A DNA stretch of 64,000 nt from Frigidibacter sp. RF13 (GCF_026626305.1 NZ_JAPNUE010000005.1:1-64000); one strand, 5' to 3'. Positions 36,759 to 47,889 are shown, numbered from the stretch's first letter. Made by a program: numbers and translations. Notes: generated by a model not told the origin, from the letters alone.

Positions 36759-38069
36759 TCAGGTCTGCCGCTTGTCCCTGAGCTTGGCGAACCACTCGAC
36801 CCGCTTCTTCAGATCGCGCTCGAAACCCCGTTCGACCGGCTGATAAAGGACCGGCCGGCGCATGGTTTCGGGGAAATAGTTCTGCCCCGAAAACCCGTCT
36901 TCGGCATCGTGGTCGTATGCATAGCCCGCGCCATAGCCTTCGTCCTTCATCAGCCGGGTCGGCGCATTGAGGATATGTTTCGGCGGCGGCTCCGAGCCGG
37001 TCCGCCGCGCTTCGGCGCGGGCGGCCTTGTAGGCCGTGTAGGCGGCGTTCGACTTGGGCGCCAAAGCCAGATAGATGACTGCCTGCGCGAGTGCCAGTTC
37101 GCCCTCGGGCGTGCCCAGCCGCTCATAGACTTCCCAGGCGTGCAGGCAGATCGTCTGCGCCTGCGGATCGGCGAGGCCGATATCCTCGACCGACATGCGG
37201 GTGATGCGGCGGGCAAGGAAGCGCGGGTCTTCGCCGCCTTCCAGCATCCGTGCCAGCCAGTAAAGCGCCGCATCCGGGTCTGAACCGCGCACGGATTTAT
37301 GCAGCGCCGAGATCAGGTTGTAGTGCTCATCCCCCGACTTGTCGTACTTGGCGGCGCGGCGCATCAGCCGCTGCGACAGCTGATCACGGTCGAGGGGGCC
37401 ATCCACCTTCCAGGCCGCGACCTGTTCGACGAGGTTCAGAAGAGCCCGCCCGTCTCCATCGGCCATTTCCAGAAGCGCCTCGCGCGCCTCCGGGCGAAGC
37501 GGCAGGGCGCGGTTCAGCTCCTTTTCCGCACGCTGCGCCAGCCGCTCCAGTTCGGCAAGCGTGAGACGGGTGAGGACGATCACCTGTGCGCGGCTCAGAA
37601 CGGCGGCGTTCAGTTCGAACGACGGGTTCTCGGTCGTGGCGCCGACCAGAAGGATGGTGCCGTCTTCCATATGCGGCAGGAAACTGTCCTGCTGGGCCTT
37701 GTTGAAGCGGTGGATCTCATCGACGAAAAGAAGCGTGCCCCTGCCCTGCCGGGCGCGCAGCTTCGCTGCATCGAAGACCTTCCTGAGTTCCGGCACACCG
37801 GAGAAGATCGCGCTGATCTGCACGAACTCGCGGTCGGTCGCAGCGGCAAGAAGGCGCGCGATCGTGGTCTTGCCGACACCGGGCGGCCCCCAGAAGATCA
37901 CCGACGAGAGGCTCCCCGCCGTAAGCATCGCGCCAAGCGGCCCTTCGGGCCCGAGAACCTTTTCCTGCCCGATAACTTCGTCCAGCGTGCGCGGCCTGAT
38001 GCGGTCGGCCAGGGGCCGTGCAGGTGCGGGCGCGCCGTCTTTTCCGGCTATGTCGAACAGATCGGCCAT
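36759..38069 (-). CDS. rarA: Replication-associated recombination protein RarA/MgsA
   Basis: A 436-residue AAA+ clamp-loader-like ATPase: RIRPRTLDEVIGQ, Walker A GPPGVGKTT, Walker B LLFVDEIHRFNKAQQD, sensor 1 GATTENPSF, and the C-terminal tetramerisation part with YDKSGDEHYNLISALHKS. It acts at stalled replication forks. Confidence 0.96.
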   Translation of the reverse strand: MADLFDIAGKDGAPAPARPLADRIRPRTLDEVIGQEKVLGPEGPLGAMLTAGSLSSVIFWGPPGVGKTTIARLLAAATDREFVQISAIFSGVPELRKVFDAAKLRARQGRGTLLFVDEIHRFNKAQQDSFLPHMEDGTILLVGATTENPSFELNAAVLSRAQVIVLTRLTLAELERLAQRAEKELNRALPLRPEAREALLEMADGDGRALLNLVEQVAAWKVDGPLDRDQLSQRLMRRAAKYDKSGDEHYNLISALHKSVRGSDPDAALYWLARMLEGGEDPRFLARRITRMSVEDIGLADPQAQTICLHAWEVYERLGTPEGELALAQAVIYLALAPKSNAAYTAYKAARAEARRTGSEPPPKHILNAPTRLMKDEGYGAGYAYDHDAEDGFSGQNYFPETMRRPVLYQPVERGFERDLKKRVEWFAKLRDKRQT

Positions 38070-38122
38070 GGGCCGACTCTAGCTGTCGCAACGCTGCGCC
38101 GGAAGGGCCGAGTAGCGCCGCC

Positions 38123-38779
38123 TCAGTTCAACTGACGCGAAAAGTCCATCGAGACGACCTGGCAGTCCTCGCCGTCGATCTCCATGATCCTGCCCATCGC
38201 CGTCATGTCGACCCGCACGCGTGGCGCCCAGCGTGGCCAGGTTGCGGCCAGAAGAGTGAGGCAGGTCGCAGCACCGAGCCGGCGCGAGGTCTTGCCGATC
38301 TCGGCAATCAGGATCGCATGGACCTTGCGGCGGATACCGGCGGGAACGTCATGCGACACGAAGAGGCGCGAGCTTTCCCAGATATGATCCGACACCGGCG
38401 CTTCGTCGTAGAGCAGATCGAACGGGATGGAATCGATCAGACCGCGCTGCGCATCGCGGATCATGTAGGAGTAAAGCCCGCAGCGCGCGGTCGTCGGCGT
38501 CAGCCGGTTCCCTGCCAGCACCCGGCCATATTCGTCATGCACGACAACCCAGCGGCTCGCCGGCGTGTCGTACTGGTCATATTCCATGCCAAGCGCTTCG
38601 GGCAGCGCCCAGCGCTTGAGGCTGATGAACGACTGCTTCCGCTGGCGGAAGTAATTGCCGAACAATTCGCCATGGGCATGGATATTCTCGAACGACAGGG
38701 TCGTGGTGAGAATTTCCGAACCGACGCTATCGGCGGGGTGCGCCGGCAGCAGGGTTTCCTGATCCAGGATCCGGGTCAC
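38123..38779 (-). CDS. Acyl-homoserine-lactone synthase (LuxI family)
   Basis: A 218-residue LuxI protein. All the residues usually invariant in the family are present with correct spacing: R47, F51, W57, D68, D71, R92 (GNRLTPT), E135 and R138 (WESSRLFV). It makes an N-acyl-homoserine lactone from SAM and an acyl-ACP. It starts inside the end of the luxR gene (4-base overlap), so regulator and synthase are co-translated. A paralogue with a membrane extension lies at 52030-52905. Confidence 0.94.
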   Translation of the reverse strand: MTRILDQETLLPAHPADSVGSEILTTTLSFENIHAHGELFGNYFRQRKQSFISLKRWALPEALGMEYDQYDTPASRWVVVHDEYGRVLAGNRLTPTTARCGLYSYMIRDAQRGLIDSIPFDLLYDEAPVSDHIWESSRLFVSHDVPAGIRRKVHAILIAEIGKTSRRLGAATCLTLLAATWPRWAPRVRVDMTAMGRIMEIDGEDCQVVSMDFSRQLN

Positions 38780-39387
38780 AGCAGTTTATACTCCTTGGCT
38801 CTTTGCAAGGCCTCTGCTGTGGTCCGGGCTAGAAGTTTCTGCCGGGCCGAATTCAGCCGCGCCTTGAACGCACTTTCCGAAATGCCAAGCGTGGCTGCGG
38901 CCTTGGCATGGCGCATCCCCTTGGCGACGCAATTCAGCGCCTCAATCTGCGAGCGGGAAAGGCTTTCGGGCGGCTCTGTAATATCGTGAAGCCTCAGGAC
39001 GATCGCCGCGATCGTTTCGATTTCCTGATCTTCGAACTCCCGGTCAGCCCGGGCAAAACTCGCGATGGTACGGGAACTGATCGGACCGCAGGCAACCGTG
39101 CAGCCAAATTTGAGGCCGTAGGTCGCCGCTTCCTTGAACAAGCCGAACGGATCCATGAGCTTGGGGTCGCTCCAGCGGATCGAGCCGGTGGTGGAAAAGC
39201 CCCAAGCCGTCATCGGATCGCGCAGCACATATCCGTTGTTGGTATAATGATCGAGCCAGGTCTGGTCATAGGTCTGGAACGACAGGAGCGGAGAGGTGAA
39301 CCGGATATGCAGGCCAACAAAATACCCCGCCGGCGCCATTAGCGCCAGTTTCCGTAACTCGAAGTCTAGGCCTGTATTTACTGACAT
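38776..39387 (-). CDS. LuxR-family quorum-sensing regulator
   Basis: A 203-residue LuxR protein. The autoinducer-binding domain shows W44, Y48, D57, P58 and W72, matching the invariant TraR positions W57, Y61, D70, P71 and W85 in spacing. The C-terminal LuxR HTH spans about 142-186. It should sense the AHL made by the coupled luxI. The ATG at 39387 is chosen; a TTG two codons earlier is possible and no strong Shine-Dalgarno is seen. Confidence 0.92.
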   Translation of the reverse strand: MSVNTGLDFELRKLALMAPAGYFVGLHIRFTSPLLSFQTYDQTWLDHYTNNGYVLRDPMTAWGFSTTGSIRWSDPKLMDPFGLFKEAATYGLKFGCTVACGPISSRTIASFARADREFEDQEIETIAAIVLRLHDITEPPESLSRSQIEALNCVAKGMRHAKAAATLGISESAFKARLNSARQKLLARTTAEALQRAKEYKLL

Positions 39388-39677
39388 ATCCAAAATGGTA
39401 ACTTGCCCCGCACAGACACAACTAGTAATTGATGAAGTTTGACGATATTTTTAGGGACTTTACAACTGGTTACGCGCAATCCTGTGCTTTTTGCAAGAAA
39501 CATGTACCCTTTTCTTGTGGCGACCCGCGTACAATTACCCCGGTTTGGGGGCGTTTCTGTGGCGGAATAGCAACGATTTGTAGAGTTGGGCAGGCAACTC
39601 AGCGATCCGCCGCGCATCGACGTGCGCAACCCAACCTCCGATTGATTCGGATTCAGCCTATCTTTTGAAAAGGAAAA
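39388..39677. promoter_or_regulatory. AT-rich luxR upstream region
   Basis: About 290 bases without a convincing gene, lower in GC than its surroundings. It must hold the luxR promoter. The best dyad is CAAGAAA/TTTCTTG at 39495-39518 with a 10-base centre, a possible LuxR-type box, but it does not match the classical lux-box consensus closely. The right edge is the rplQ terminator. Confidence 0.4.
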
Positions 39678-39697
39678 CCCCGCCGGAACCGACGGGG
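39671..39697 (-). terminator. Terminator of the ribosomal operon after rplQ
   Basis: On the minus strand, CCCCGTCGG and CCGGCGGGG pair (39678-39697) and are followed by TTTTCCTTTTC. It closes the rplO-rplQ transcription unit. Confidence 0.8.
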
Positions 39698-39724
39698 TCT
39701 TTGGTTCATCGCCGTTGTGGCGGA

Positions 39725-40144
39725 TCAGCCTTCGGCGGCTTCCTCGGCCTCGACGCGCGCGCGGTCGCCTGCGCCCTTGGCGCTGGTGTCGCGGTCAACG
39801 AGTTCGATGATCGCCATCGGCGCCATGTCTCCATAACGGAAACCCGCCTTCAGCACGCGCACGCAGCCACCGTTGCGCTCCTTGTAGCGCGGCCCGAGAA
39901 TTTCGAACAGACGCGCTACATGCTTGTCCTGCTTCAGCTGGGCAGCGGCCTGACGGCGCGCATGCAGATCGCCACGCTTGGCCAGCGTGATCAGCTTTTC
40001 GACGATCGGCTTCAGTTCCTTCGCCTTCGGCAGCGTGGTCTTGATCTGCTCATGCTCGATGAGCGAGCCGGCCATGTTCGCGAACAGCGCCTTGCGGTGT
40101 TCGTGGGTCCGGTTCAGGCGGCGGTAGCCAGCACCATGGTTCAT
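39725..40144 (-). CDS. rplQ: Ribosomal protein bL17
   Basis: A 139-residue protein with [20 protein letters not shown] near the N-terminus and a Glu/Ala-rich tail. It is the last gene of the alpha operon, after rpoA. Confidence 0.97.
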   Translation of the reverse strand: MNHGAGYRRLNRTHEHRKALFANMAGSLIEHEQIKTTLPKAKELKPIVEKLITLAKRGDLHARRQAAAQLKQDKHVARLFEILGPRYKERNGGCVRVLKAGFRYGDMAPMAIIELVDRDTSAKGAGDRARVEAEEAAEG

Positions 40145-40272
40145 TTGTCTCTCCTAACCTTCGTTTGCTTTGTCCGGCAGGGCTCTCGTCTCCCTGCTCA
40201 CCTTGGGGCCGGTTGGCCCGTCTTTTCCCCGGCGGTCCGGGCATTTCGGAAGGCGGGGTTTCCCCCGCCCTC

Positions 40273-41289
40273 TCAGAACTGATCCTCGAAGCGCTTGGCG
40301 AGGTCCTCGATATTCTCCGGCGGCCAGTCCTCGACATCCATGCCGAGGTGCAGTCCCATGCCGGAAAGCACTTCCTTGATCTCGTTCAGCGATTTGCGGC
40401 CGAAGTTCGGGGTGCGCAGCATCTCGGCTTCGGTCTTCTGGATCAGGTCGCCAATATAGACGATATTGTCGTTCTTCAGGCAGTTGGCCGAACGGACCGA
40501 CAGTTCCAGCTCGTCGACCTTCTTCAGCAGCAGCGGGTTGAATTCCAGGCCGTCGTCCGCATCCGCCTTCGAGGCCGCTTCCGGCTCGTCGAAGTTGACG
40601 AAGATGCCCAACTGATCCTGCAGAATGCGGGCGGCATAGGCCACCGCATCCTCGGGCGTCAGCGAGCCGTCGGTGTCGATCTTCATCGTCAGCTTGTCAT
40701 AGTCTAGGACCTGGCCCTCGCGGGTCGGCTGAACCTCGTAGCTCACGCGCTTGACCGGCGAATAGATCGCGTCGATCGGAATGAGGCCGATCGGCGCATC
40801 TTCCGGGCGGTTCTTGTCGGCCGAGACATAACCCTTGCCGGTTTCGACGGTCAGTTCCATGAAGAGATCCGCGCCATCATCGAGGTGGCAGATCACATGG
40901 TCCTTGTTCAGAACCTCGATCCCGTTCGATTCCGAGATTTCCGCCGCGGTGACGACGCCCGGGCCCTTGGCCGAGATCGACAGGCGCTTCGGCCCTTCGA
41001 CTTCCATCTTCAGGCTGACGCCCTTCAGGTTCAGGACGATGTCGGTGACATCTTCGCGGACGCCCGCAACCGACGAGAACTCATGCAGAACGTTGTCGAT
41101 CTGGACGCTGGTGATCGCGGCGCCCTGCAGCGACGACATCAGAACGCGGCGCAGCGCGTTGCCAAGCGTGAGGCCGAAGCCACGCTCCAGCGGTTCGGCA
41201 ACCAGCGTTGCCTGGCGGGCCGGATCCTTGCCAGGCCGCACATCAAGCTGCGCGGGCTTGATCAGGTTTTCCCAATTCTTGTGGATCAT
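40273..41289 (-). CDS. rpoA: RNA polymerase alpha subunit
   Basis: A 338-residue alpha subunit: the N-terminal dimerisation domain with [19 protein letters not shown], and a C-terminal domain (about 255-330) with [14 protein letters not shown] and [13 protein letters not shown]. The start at 41289 is five codons inside the longest reading. A GGCGGGG hairpin lies between it and rplQ (about 40252-40269). Confidence 0.98.
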   Translation of the reverse strand: MIHKNWENLIKPAQLDVRPGKDPARQATLVAEPLERGFGLTLGNALRRVLMSSLQGAAITSVQIDNVLHEFSSVAGVREDVTDIVLNLKGVSLKMEVEGPKRLSISAKGPGVVTAAEISESNGIEVLNKDHVICHLDDGADLFMELTVETGKGYVSADKNRPEDAPIGLIPIDAIYSPVKRVSYEVQPTREGQVLDYDKLTMKIDTDGSLTPEDAVAYAARILQDQLGIFVNFDEPEAASKADADDGLEFNPLLLKKVDELELSVRSANCLKNDNIVYIGDLIQKTEAEMLRTPNFGRKSLNEIKEVLSGMGLHLGMDVEDWPPENIEDLAKRFEDQF

Positions 41290-41404
41290 GCGTTTCGCCT
41301 CCATTCTTGCCCGTCACCCATGTCCAGAGGTGAAGGACGCCCGAGGGATCAAACAAATAATCCGGGCCGCGAGAAATCCCGCGACCCGGCTCTTTCCGAC
41401 TGCG

Positions 41405-41800
41405 TCAGACGCGGCGCCGCTTCGGCGGACGGCAGCCGTTGTGGGCGATCGGCGTCACGTCGCGGATCGACGTGATGTTGAAGCCCACGGCGGCCAGCGC
41501 GCGGAGCGCCGATTCACGACCCGAACCCGGGCCCTGAACTTCGACTTCCAGCGTCTTCAGACCATGTTCCTGCGCCTTCTTGCCAGCGTCTTCGGCGGCC
41601 ATCTGGGCGGCATAAGGGGTCGATTTGCGCGAACCCTTGAAGCCCATGGTGCCGGCCGACGACCAGGCGATCGCATTGCCCTGCACGTCCGAGATCAGGA
41701 TCTTAGTGTTGTTGAAGGAAGAGTTCACATGCGCAACGCCAGCGGCGATGTTCTTGCGCTCTTTCCGCTTCATGCGGGCGACTTTGGTGTCACGTGCCAT
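41405..41800 (-). CDS. rpsK: Ribosomal protein uS11
   Basis: A 131-residue protein: [18 protein letters not shown] and the C-terminal [13 protein letters not shown] [14 protein letters not shown]. Between rpsM and rpoA in the usual alpha-operon order. The 115 bases before rpoA hold a CCGGGCCGCG-type hairpin. Confidence 0.98.
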   Translation of the reverse strand: MARDTKVARMKRKERKNIAAGVAHVNSSFNNTKILISDVQGNAIAWSSAGTMGFKGSRKSTPYAAQMAAEDAGKKAQEHGLKTLEVEVQGPGSGRESALRALAAVGFNITSIRDVTPIAHNGCRPPKRRRV

Positions 41801-41815
41801 ACTTACGCGCTCCCC

Positions 41816-42184
41816 TTACTTCTTCTTGCCGGCGATCGGCTTCGCCGGGCCCTTGCGGGTGCGGGCGTTGGTGTGGGTGCGCTGGCCGCGGACCGGCAGG
41901 TTCTTGCGGTGACGAAGGCCGCGGTAGCAGCCGAGGTCCATCAGACGCTTGATGTTCATCGTGACTTCGCGGCGCAGGTCGCCTTCGACGGTCAGGTTCG
42001 CATCGATATATTCGCGGATAGCCAGAACTTCGGCGTCGGCAAGGTCGTTCACGCGACGGGCGCGATCGATCTTGAGCGATTCACAGATCTGTTCCGCGAA
42101 CATCGGGCCGATGCCATGGATATACTGAAGGGCGATGGGGACGCGCTTCCCCGTCGGGATATTGACGCCAGCAATACGTGCCAC
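41816..42184 (-). CDS. rpsM: Ribosomal protein uS13
   Basis: A 122-residue protein beginning [19 protein letters not shown] and ending with the basic [20 protein letters not shown] tail. Head of rpsM-rpsK-rpoA-rplQ. Confidence 0.98.
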   Translation of the reverse strand: MARIAGVNIPTGKRVPIALQYIHGIGPMFAEQICESLKIDRARRVNDLADAEVLAIREYIDANLTVEGDLRREVTMNIKRLMDLGCYRGLRHRKNLPVRGQRTHTNARTRKGPAKPIAGKKK

Positions 42185-42327
42185 GCGTATCTTCCTTTCG
42201 TTGCGGTTCCGTCGTGCCAGAACCTTTTTTCACAACCAAGGGCCCGGAGGTGGGAACCTTCGGACCCGCTTGTCCGCCATAGAGCGGATTTCCGCCAAAT
42301 CAGGGCGATTCTCGTTAGAGACGCCGT

Positions 42328-42356
42328 GAACTAGTGGGTTTGACGCTGAAGGTCAA
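42328..42356 (-). promoter_or_regulatory. Possible internal promoter before rpsM
   Basis: Minus-strand TTGACC, 17-base spacer, TAGTTC in the 168-base gap between adk and rpsM. The -10 is poor, so support is weak. Confidence 0.3.
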
Positions 42357-43012
42357 GCAGCCGATTGCTGATCCAGAATCTCCGCCAGTGCGACCGCGAC
42401 CGCGTCGATCTCGGCCAGCCCGTCGACGGTGAAAAGATCGCCGAGTGCATAGTAGTAGCCGATCAGCGGCGAGGTCTTCTTGTAATATTCCATCAGCCTG
42501 ACTTTCAGGCTGTCGGCATTGTCATCGGCCCGGCGTTTCATGTCGGACGATCCGCAAACGTCGCAGACGCCCGAAACCTTCGTGGGTTTGGTCTCGTCGT
42601 GATAGACTTCTCCGCAATTGCCACAGGTGAAGCGCCCCGAGATGCGGCGGACAAGCGCCTCGTCATCGACGCGCATCTCGATCACGGCATTCAGTTCCTG
42701 CCCCGACCGGCGCAGCATGGCGCCAAGCGCGTCAGCCTGGCCAAGCGTGCGCGGGAAGCCGTCGAAGATGAAGCCGGCGCCGCCCGCGCCGCGCATCTTC
42801 TCCTCGATCAGGCCGATGACGATCTCGTCGGTCACCAGATCGCCACGGTCCATGACCTCGGCGACCTTCTTTCCCATCTCCGTCCCACTGGTACGCGCCT
42901 CGCGCAGCATGTCTCCCGTCGACAGCTGCACCATTCCGCGTTCTTCCACGAGTTTGCGGGCTTGCGTTCCCTTGCCCGCGCCCGGCGGTCCCAGCAGGAT
43001 GATGTTCTTCAT
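42353..43012 (-). CDS. adk: Adenylate kinase
   Basis: A 219-residue kinase: P-loop [24 protein letters not shown], and a LID domain with four cysteines in two CxxC pairs (CGNC and CDVC) that probably bind zinc. It balances ATP, ADP and AMP. Located after secY as is common. Confidence 0.97.
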   Translation of the reverse strand: MKNIILLGPPGAGKGTQARKLVEERGMVQLSTGDMLREARTSGTEMGKKVAEVMDRGDLVTDEIVIGLIEEKMRGAGGAGFIFDGFPRTLGQADALGAMLRRSGQELNAVIEMRVDDEALVRRISGRFTCGNCGEVYHDETKPTKVSGVCDVCGSSDMKRRADDNADSLKVRLMEYYKKTSPLIGYYYALGDLFTVDGLAEIDAVAVALAEILDQQSAA

Positions 43013-43019
43013 TAAGACC

Positions 43020-44381
<1,362 letters not shown>

Positions 44382-44482
44382 TTCCGTCTCTTTCAAGTCA
44401 GCGCCGCCGAACCGGTCTCCGGTCGGCGGCGCCTGGAAAAACCTTAGCCTATGTAAGCGGCGAGCCCGCCGCCCGCAACGGC

Positions 44483-44953
44483 TTATTCGGCCGCAGTGGC
44501 CGCAACTTTCAGCGAGCCGCCGGCTTTCTCGACCGCCGCGACCGCCGAGGCGGAGGCACCGGTGACCGAAAGATTGAGCTTCGCCTTGATCTCGCCCTTG
44601 GCGAGGATGCGGATACCGTCGAACTTGCGCGAGGTCAGGCCAGCGGCGACGAGGACGTCCTCGGTGATCTCGGATTTCGCGTCGAGCTTGCCCGCATCGA
44701 CGAACTTCTGGATCAGGCCGAGGTTGATGACGGCGAATTTCTTCTGGTTGGGCTTGTTGAAGCCGCGCTTCGGCAGGCGCCGGTAAAGCGGCATCTGGCC
44801 GCCTTCATAGCCACCGAGGGCAACGCCCGAACGCGAGGTCTGGCCCTTGATACCACGGCCAGCGGTCTTGCCCTTGCCCGAACCGGGACCACGCGCAACG
44901 CGCTTGGATTTCTTGGCGGCACCGGCATTGTCCCGGAGTTCATTCAGTTTCAT
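44483..44953 (-). CDS. rplO: Ribosomal protein uL15
   Basis: A 156-residue protein: [33 protein letters not shown] and [18 protein letters not shown]. It is the first gene of its transcription unit here, 98 bases from a good promoter, because three unrelated genes separate it from rpmD. Confidence 0.97.
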   Translation of the reverse strand: MKLNELRDNAGAAKKSKRVARGPGSGKGKTAGRGIKGQTSRSGVALGGYEGGQMPLYRRLPKRGFNKPNQKKFAVINLGLIQKFVDAGKLDAKSEITEDVLVAAGLTSRKFDGIRILAKGEIKAKLNLSVTGASASAVAAVEKAGGSLKVAATAAE

Positions 44954-45316
44954 GTCGCTTCTCCTTGCCGGATGCGGCCCCCAGCGACGGGAGCGGCCGA
45001 ACACGGCGTTTCTTGATGTTGAGTCGGTGCTTGGTTGCCCGACCGGGGGGCTATAGACGCTTGACCGACGCGTGGCAAGTCCGAGGCCATCGCCTCGGGC
45101 GCCGCGACCGGGTTGAGAAGAGCGCCCGGGCGGCTCCAGCCGCACGGGCAGCCCCCGCCCCCCGGGGCGGCGGGGGCATTCGCCCCCACCGGGGCGGGCG
45201 CTTCCCGTGCCCCAGCCGACGGTTTCGCGGAGCCCCCCTTGGCGCTTCCTTGCGTCAGCGCCAATCGGACCGGGAAAGGCTCCACTGGAGCCTTTCCTAT
45301 CGGCCCTCTGCGGCCC
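44954..45316. other. Gene-free GC-rich spacer before rplO
   Basis: A 363-base stretch with no convincing coding sequence. It holds the rplO promoter (45051-45079), a very GC-rich hairpin (GCCCCCGCC/GGCGGGGGC, 45151-45177) and a perfect 12-base inverted repeat GGAAAGGCTCCA/TGGAGCCTTTCC (45273-45297) close to the end of the GFA-like gene. Confidence 0.7.
45051..45079 (-). promoter_or_regulatory. rplO-secY-adk-rpsMK-rpoA-rplQ promoter
   Basis: Minus-strand TTGCCA (45074-45079), 17-bp spacer, TATAGC (45051-45056). Matches the TTGCnn/CTATA form of the rpmC and rpmI promoters. Confidence 0.7.
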
Positions 45317-45760
45317 TTACGCCCCCTTCGGCCAAACGAAACTCGGCTGCAACCCGCTATAGACCGGACGGCCGTCGGTCGGGGCCGGATAGCCCTTCGT
45401 CTCGTCCCAGAAGGCGTGGTAGCTCGCCTTGGGGAATTTCGCGTCGTCGTAGCCCATCACGTTCGGCACGGCGACGCGGATGCGGCCCTGTTTGTCGTCG
45501 AGCATCAGAACGGCGTTGCACTTCTCGCAAAGGCAGATTTCCAAGGGTCCGTTCGGATTGTCGGCATTGAAGGGCACGCGCTTCATCGCCGCTTCATTGT
45601 CGGTCCGGATGTCGGCGTGGTTGAAGAAGGCGACATGGGTCGTCTGCTGGCCGGTCACCTTCTTGCAGACATTGCAGTGGCATTCGTGATTGTCGATCGG
45701 CTCGGCGGAAACGCGCACCGGATGGTGTTCGCAACCGCCTGCATATTTGGTGGACATCAT
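45317..45760 (-). CDS. GFA-family (CENP-V/GFA domain) protein
   Basis: A 147-residue protein of the glutathione-dependent formaldehyde-activating family. Zinc ligands appear as an early Cys, then CHCNVCKKVTG and CEKCNA. Members bind zinc and sometimes glutathione-formaldehyde adducts; no formaldehyde pathway is adjacent. It lies within the disrupted spc operon. Start at 45760 or 45757. Confidence 0.82.
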   Translation of the reverse strand: MMSTKYAGGCEHHPVRVSAEPIDNHECHCNVCKKVTGQQTTHVAFFNHADIRTDNEAAMKRVPFNADNPNGPLEICLCEKCNAVLMLDDKQGRIRVAVPNVMGYDDAKFPKASYHAFWDETKGYPAPTDGRPVYSGLQPSFVWPKGA

Positions 45761-45853
45761 GGTTCTCCCTGCGGGCTCTCGGCCCCCCACGGGCCGGGCG
45801 AGTCGCTGGGACGAGCGTAGCACTCGCGTGGATATTCGCGAAGTGCGCAGGGA

Positions 45854-46327
45854 CTAGTCCGCGCGCGTGAAGCGCATGAGCCAGTTCGTCTCCCAGCTCG
45901 CGCCGCCGTCGGTGGAAAAGGCCTGTTCCCAGCGCGGCTGATCCGTCCCGGTATCCAGCCACAGAAAGCGGACCTTGATCGGCCGGCCATCGAACGTGTC
46001 GTCCGCATAGAAGGTGCCAACACCACTTTCAAAGCGGCCGATGACCGGCGCGTCGAGCTGGTGGGGACGGCGGGCGTCGAGCCACCAGATGGCCCAGGTC
46101 CCGGTCTGAGGATCAAACGAGCGCATCGTGATGGCGCGGTAGCTACCCGACGGGATGTTGACGACATTGTCATCGAGATTGCCGTTCCCGCCGAGGGTTG
46201 GCCACATCTCGCTGCTGCCGTCGAACTCCTCCCATTCGTCGGATCCCGCGAGGCGATGTTTCAGCCGGCGGTGCTGGACCTTCCAGCGTCCGAAGAAGAA
46301 GTCGAAATCATGCGAGATAGCGGTCAT
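45854..46327 (-). CDS. DUF1579-like beta-barrel protein of unknown function
   Basis: A 157-residue soluble protein: DFDFFFGRWKVQHRRLKHRL, GSYRAITMRSFDPQTGTWAI and a Trp-rich central part. The FFxGxW beginning resembles calycin/DUF1579-type proteins. No signal peptide. Divergent from the acetyltransferase. I cannot assign a function. Confidence 0.7.
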   Translation of the reverse strand: MTAISHDFDFFFGRWKVQHRRLKHRLAGSDEWEEFDGSSEMWPTLGGNGNLDDNVVNIPSGSYRAITMRSFDPQTGTWAIWWLDARRPHQLDAPVIGRFESGVGTFYADDTFDGRPIKVRFLWLDTGTDQPRWEQAFSTDGGASWETNWLMRFTRAD

Positions 46328-46407
46328 GGCGGTGCTTCCAGGTGACAATTGTGTTTGTTCATGATATGTTCACACAACCACCCACGTCAATCGCCGAGAC
46401 TGCCACC

Positions 46408-46986
46408 ATGACCATGTTCCAGACCAAGCCCCTGACCGATGCCACATGGCCCGACTTTGCCCGTCTGGCCGAGGCGCACAATGGCGTCTGGGGCGGGTGC
46501 TGGTGCATGGCCTTCCATGCCAAGGGCGAAGGCTGGGGGACATCGGCCGAGGCGAACCGGGCCGAGAAGGAGGCGCTGGTGCGGACCGGGCGCGCGCATG
46601 CGGCGCTCGTCTATCGGGGGGCGGACTGCGTCGGCTGGTGCCAGTATGGCAGCCCGGCCGAACTGCCGCGCATCAAGGCGCGCAAGGCCTATGAGGCCGG
46701 GGCACCTGCCGCAGCCGACTGGCGCATCACCTGTTTCTTCACGGCCAAGGGGCACAGGGGCCGCGGCGTCGCCGAAGCCGCGCTTGCCGGCGCGCTGGGG
46801 CAGATCGCCGTTGCAGGTGGTGGTTTGGTTGAGGCCTTTCCCGAAGCCACCGAGGGGCGGAAAGTGTCGGGCTCGTTCCTGTTCTCCGGCCCGCTCGAAA
46901 TGTTCGAACGACACGGGTTTCGAAAGGAGCGGCCGCTCGGCAAGGACCGCTGGCTAGTTGCGCGGACCATCAGGCCTGGGGCTTGA
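46408..46986 (+). CDS. GNAT-family N-acetyltransferase
   Basis: A 192-residue protein with the acetyl-CoA-binding region ITCFFTAKGHRGRGVAEAAL (motif A pattern RGxG) and GCWCMAFHA near the N-terminus. It is the only plus-strand gene within the ribosomal block. The start is taken at 46408; 46414 is also possible. Substrate unknown. Confidence 0.82.
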   Translation: MTMFQTKPLTDATWPDFARLAEAHNGVWGGCWCMAFHAKGEGWGTSAEANRAEKEALVRTGRAHAALVYRGADCVGWCQYGSPAELPRIKARKAYEAGAPAAADWRITCFFTAKGHRGRGVAEAALAGALGQIAVAGGGLVEAFPEATEGRKVSGSFLFSGPLEMFERHGFRKERPLGKDRWLVARTIRPGA

Positions 46987-47015
46987 AGGACGAGCCTCGT
47001 CGAGCATTTCATGCA

Positions 47016-47053
47016 CTCCTCGGGCACGACGAAGGCACGAAGTGCCCGAGGAG
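47016..47053. repeat. Inverted repeat after the acetyltransferase gene
   Basis: CTCCTCGGGCAC (47016-47027) and GTGCCCGAGGAG (47042-47053), perfect 12-base arms, 14-base loop. Together with the next hairpin it separates the converging transcription units. Confidence 0.6.
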
Positions 47054-47066
47054 GCCCGGGAATGAA

Positions 47067-47092
47067 AAAGGCGGGGCCGAAGCCCCGCCTTT
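47067..47092 (-). terminator. Terminator after rpmD
   Basis: Perfect 11-base stem AAAGGCGGGGC/GCCCCGCCTTT with a four-base loop; T-rich on both strands, so bidirectional. It ends the rpmC-rpmD transcription unit and faces the acetyltransferase. Confidence 0.85.
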
Positions 47093-47123
47093 GTCTTGCG
47101 CCAGATCGGGTCTCCCCGACGGC

Positions 47124-47315
47124 TTATTTCTCTTCGACGATGCGCACCAGGTGGCTGATCTTGTTGACCATGCCACGGACGGAGGGCGTGTCTTCCAGTT
47201 CGCGCTGGCGGCGGATCTTGTTCAGGCCGAGACCTTTCAGGGTCGCGGTCTGGATCGCCGGGCGGCGGGCGGCCGAGGCAAACTGCTCGACAACGATGGT
47301 TTTCTTTTTCGCCAT
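47124..47315 (-). CDS. rpmD: Ribosomal protein uL30
   Basis: A 63-residue protein with [20 protein letters not shown] and [14 protein letters not shown]. It ends the first ribosomal transcription unit of this block; a terminator follows. Confidence 0.97.
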   Translation of the reverse strand: MAKKKTIVVEQFASAARRPAIQTATLKGLGLNKIRRQRELEDTPSVRGMVNKISHLVRIVEEK

Positions 47316-47319
47316 GGTC

Positions 47320-47889
47320 TCAGGCCTCCGCTGCTTCGGCCGCTTCCGGCTTCTTCAGGATGTCGGCCACCTTCTTGCCGCGACGCTGCGCGACCATGCG
47401 GGGGCTGGCTTCCTTCTTCAGACCGTCCATCGTGGCGCGGATCATGTTGTAGGGGTTCTGCGAGCCGAGCGACTTCGCAACCACGTCCTGGATGCCCAGC
47501 ATCTCGAACACGGCGCGCATCGGACCACCGGCGATGATCCCGGTACCGGCAACCGCGGTGCGGATCACGACCTTGCCCGCGCCATGACGGCCTTCGACGT
47601 CATGGTGAACGGTGCGGCCGTCGCGCAGCGGAATGCGGACGAGCGAGCGCTTGGCCTGCTCGGTCGCCTTGCGGATCGCTTCCGGCACTTCCTTGGCCTT
47701 GCCCTTGCCAAAGCCCACGCGACCGCGCTGGTCACCGACCACCACGAGGGCCGCGAAGCCAAAGCGCTTACCGCCCTTGACGGTCTTCGACACGCGGTTG
47801 ATCGCGACGAGACGATCGGCGAATTCCGGGGTTTCCTCGCGCTCGCGACGGTCTTCGCGACGCTCCCGGCGGTTTTCTCTCTCTGCCAT
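47320..47889 (-). CDS. rpsE: Ribosomal protein uS5
   Basis: A 189-residue protein: N-terminal Arg/Glu-rich extension, then [20 protein letters not shown] and [15 protein letters not shown]. Start at 47889. Confidence 0.97.
   Translation of the reverse strand: MAERENRRERREDRREREETPEFADRLVAINRVSKTVKGGKRFGFAALVVVGDQRGRVGFGKGKAKEVPEAIRKATEQAKRSLVRIPLRDGRTVHHDVEGRHGAGKVVIRTAVAGTGIIAGGPMRAVFEMLGIQDVVAKSLGSQNPYNMIRATMDGLKKEASPRMVAQRRGKKVADILKKPEAAEAAEA

Noticed and set aside
39388..39668. Small plus-strand frame (39429-39668) in the luxR upstream region
   Set aside because: No recognisable domain, no convincing ribosome-binding site, and the composition looks like intergenic AT-rich DNA.
46328..46407. 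TGTTCA repeats between the DUF1579-like and acetyltransferase genes as an ArsR-type operator
   Set aside because: The repeats TTGTTCAT and ATGTTCAC are direct and imperfect, and no ArsR regulator is adjacent; evidence is too weak.
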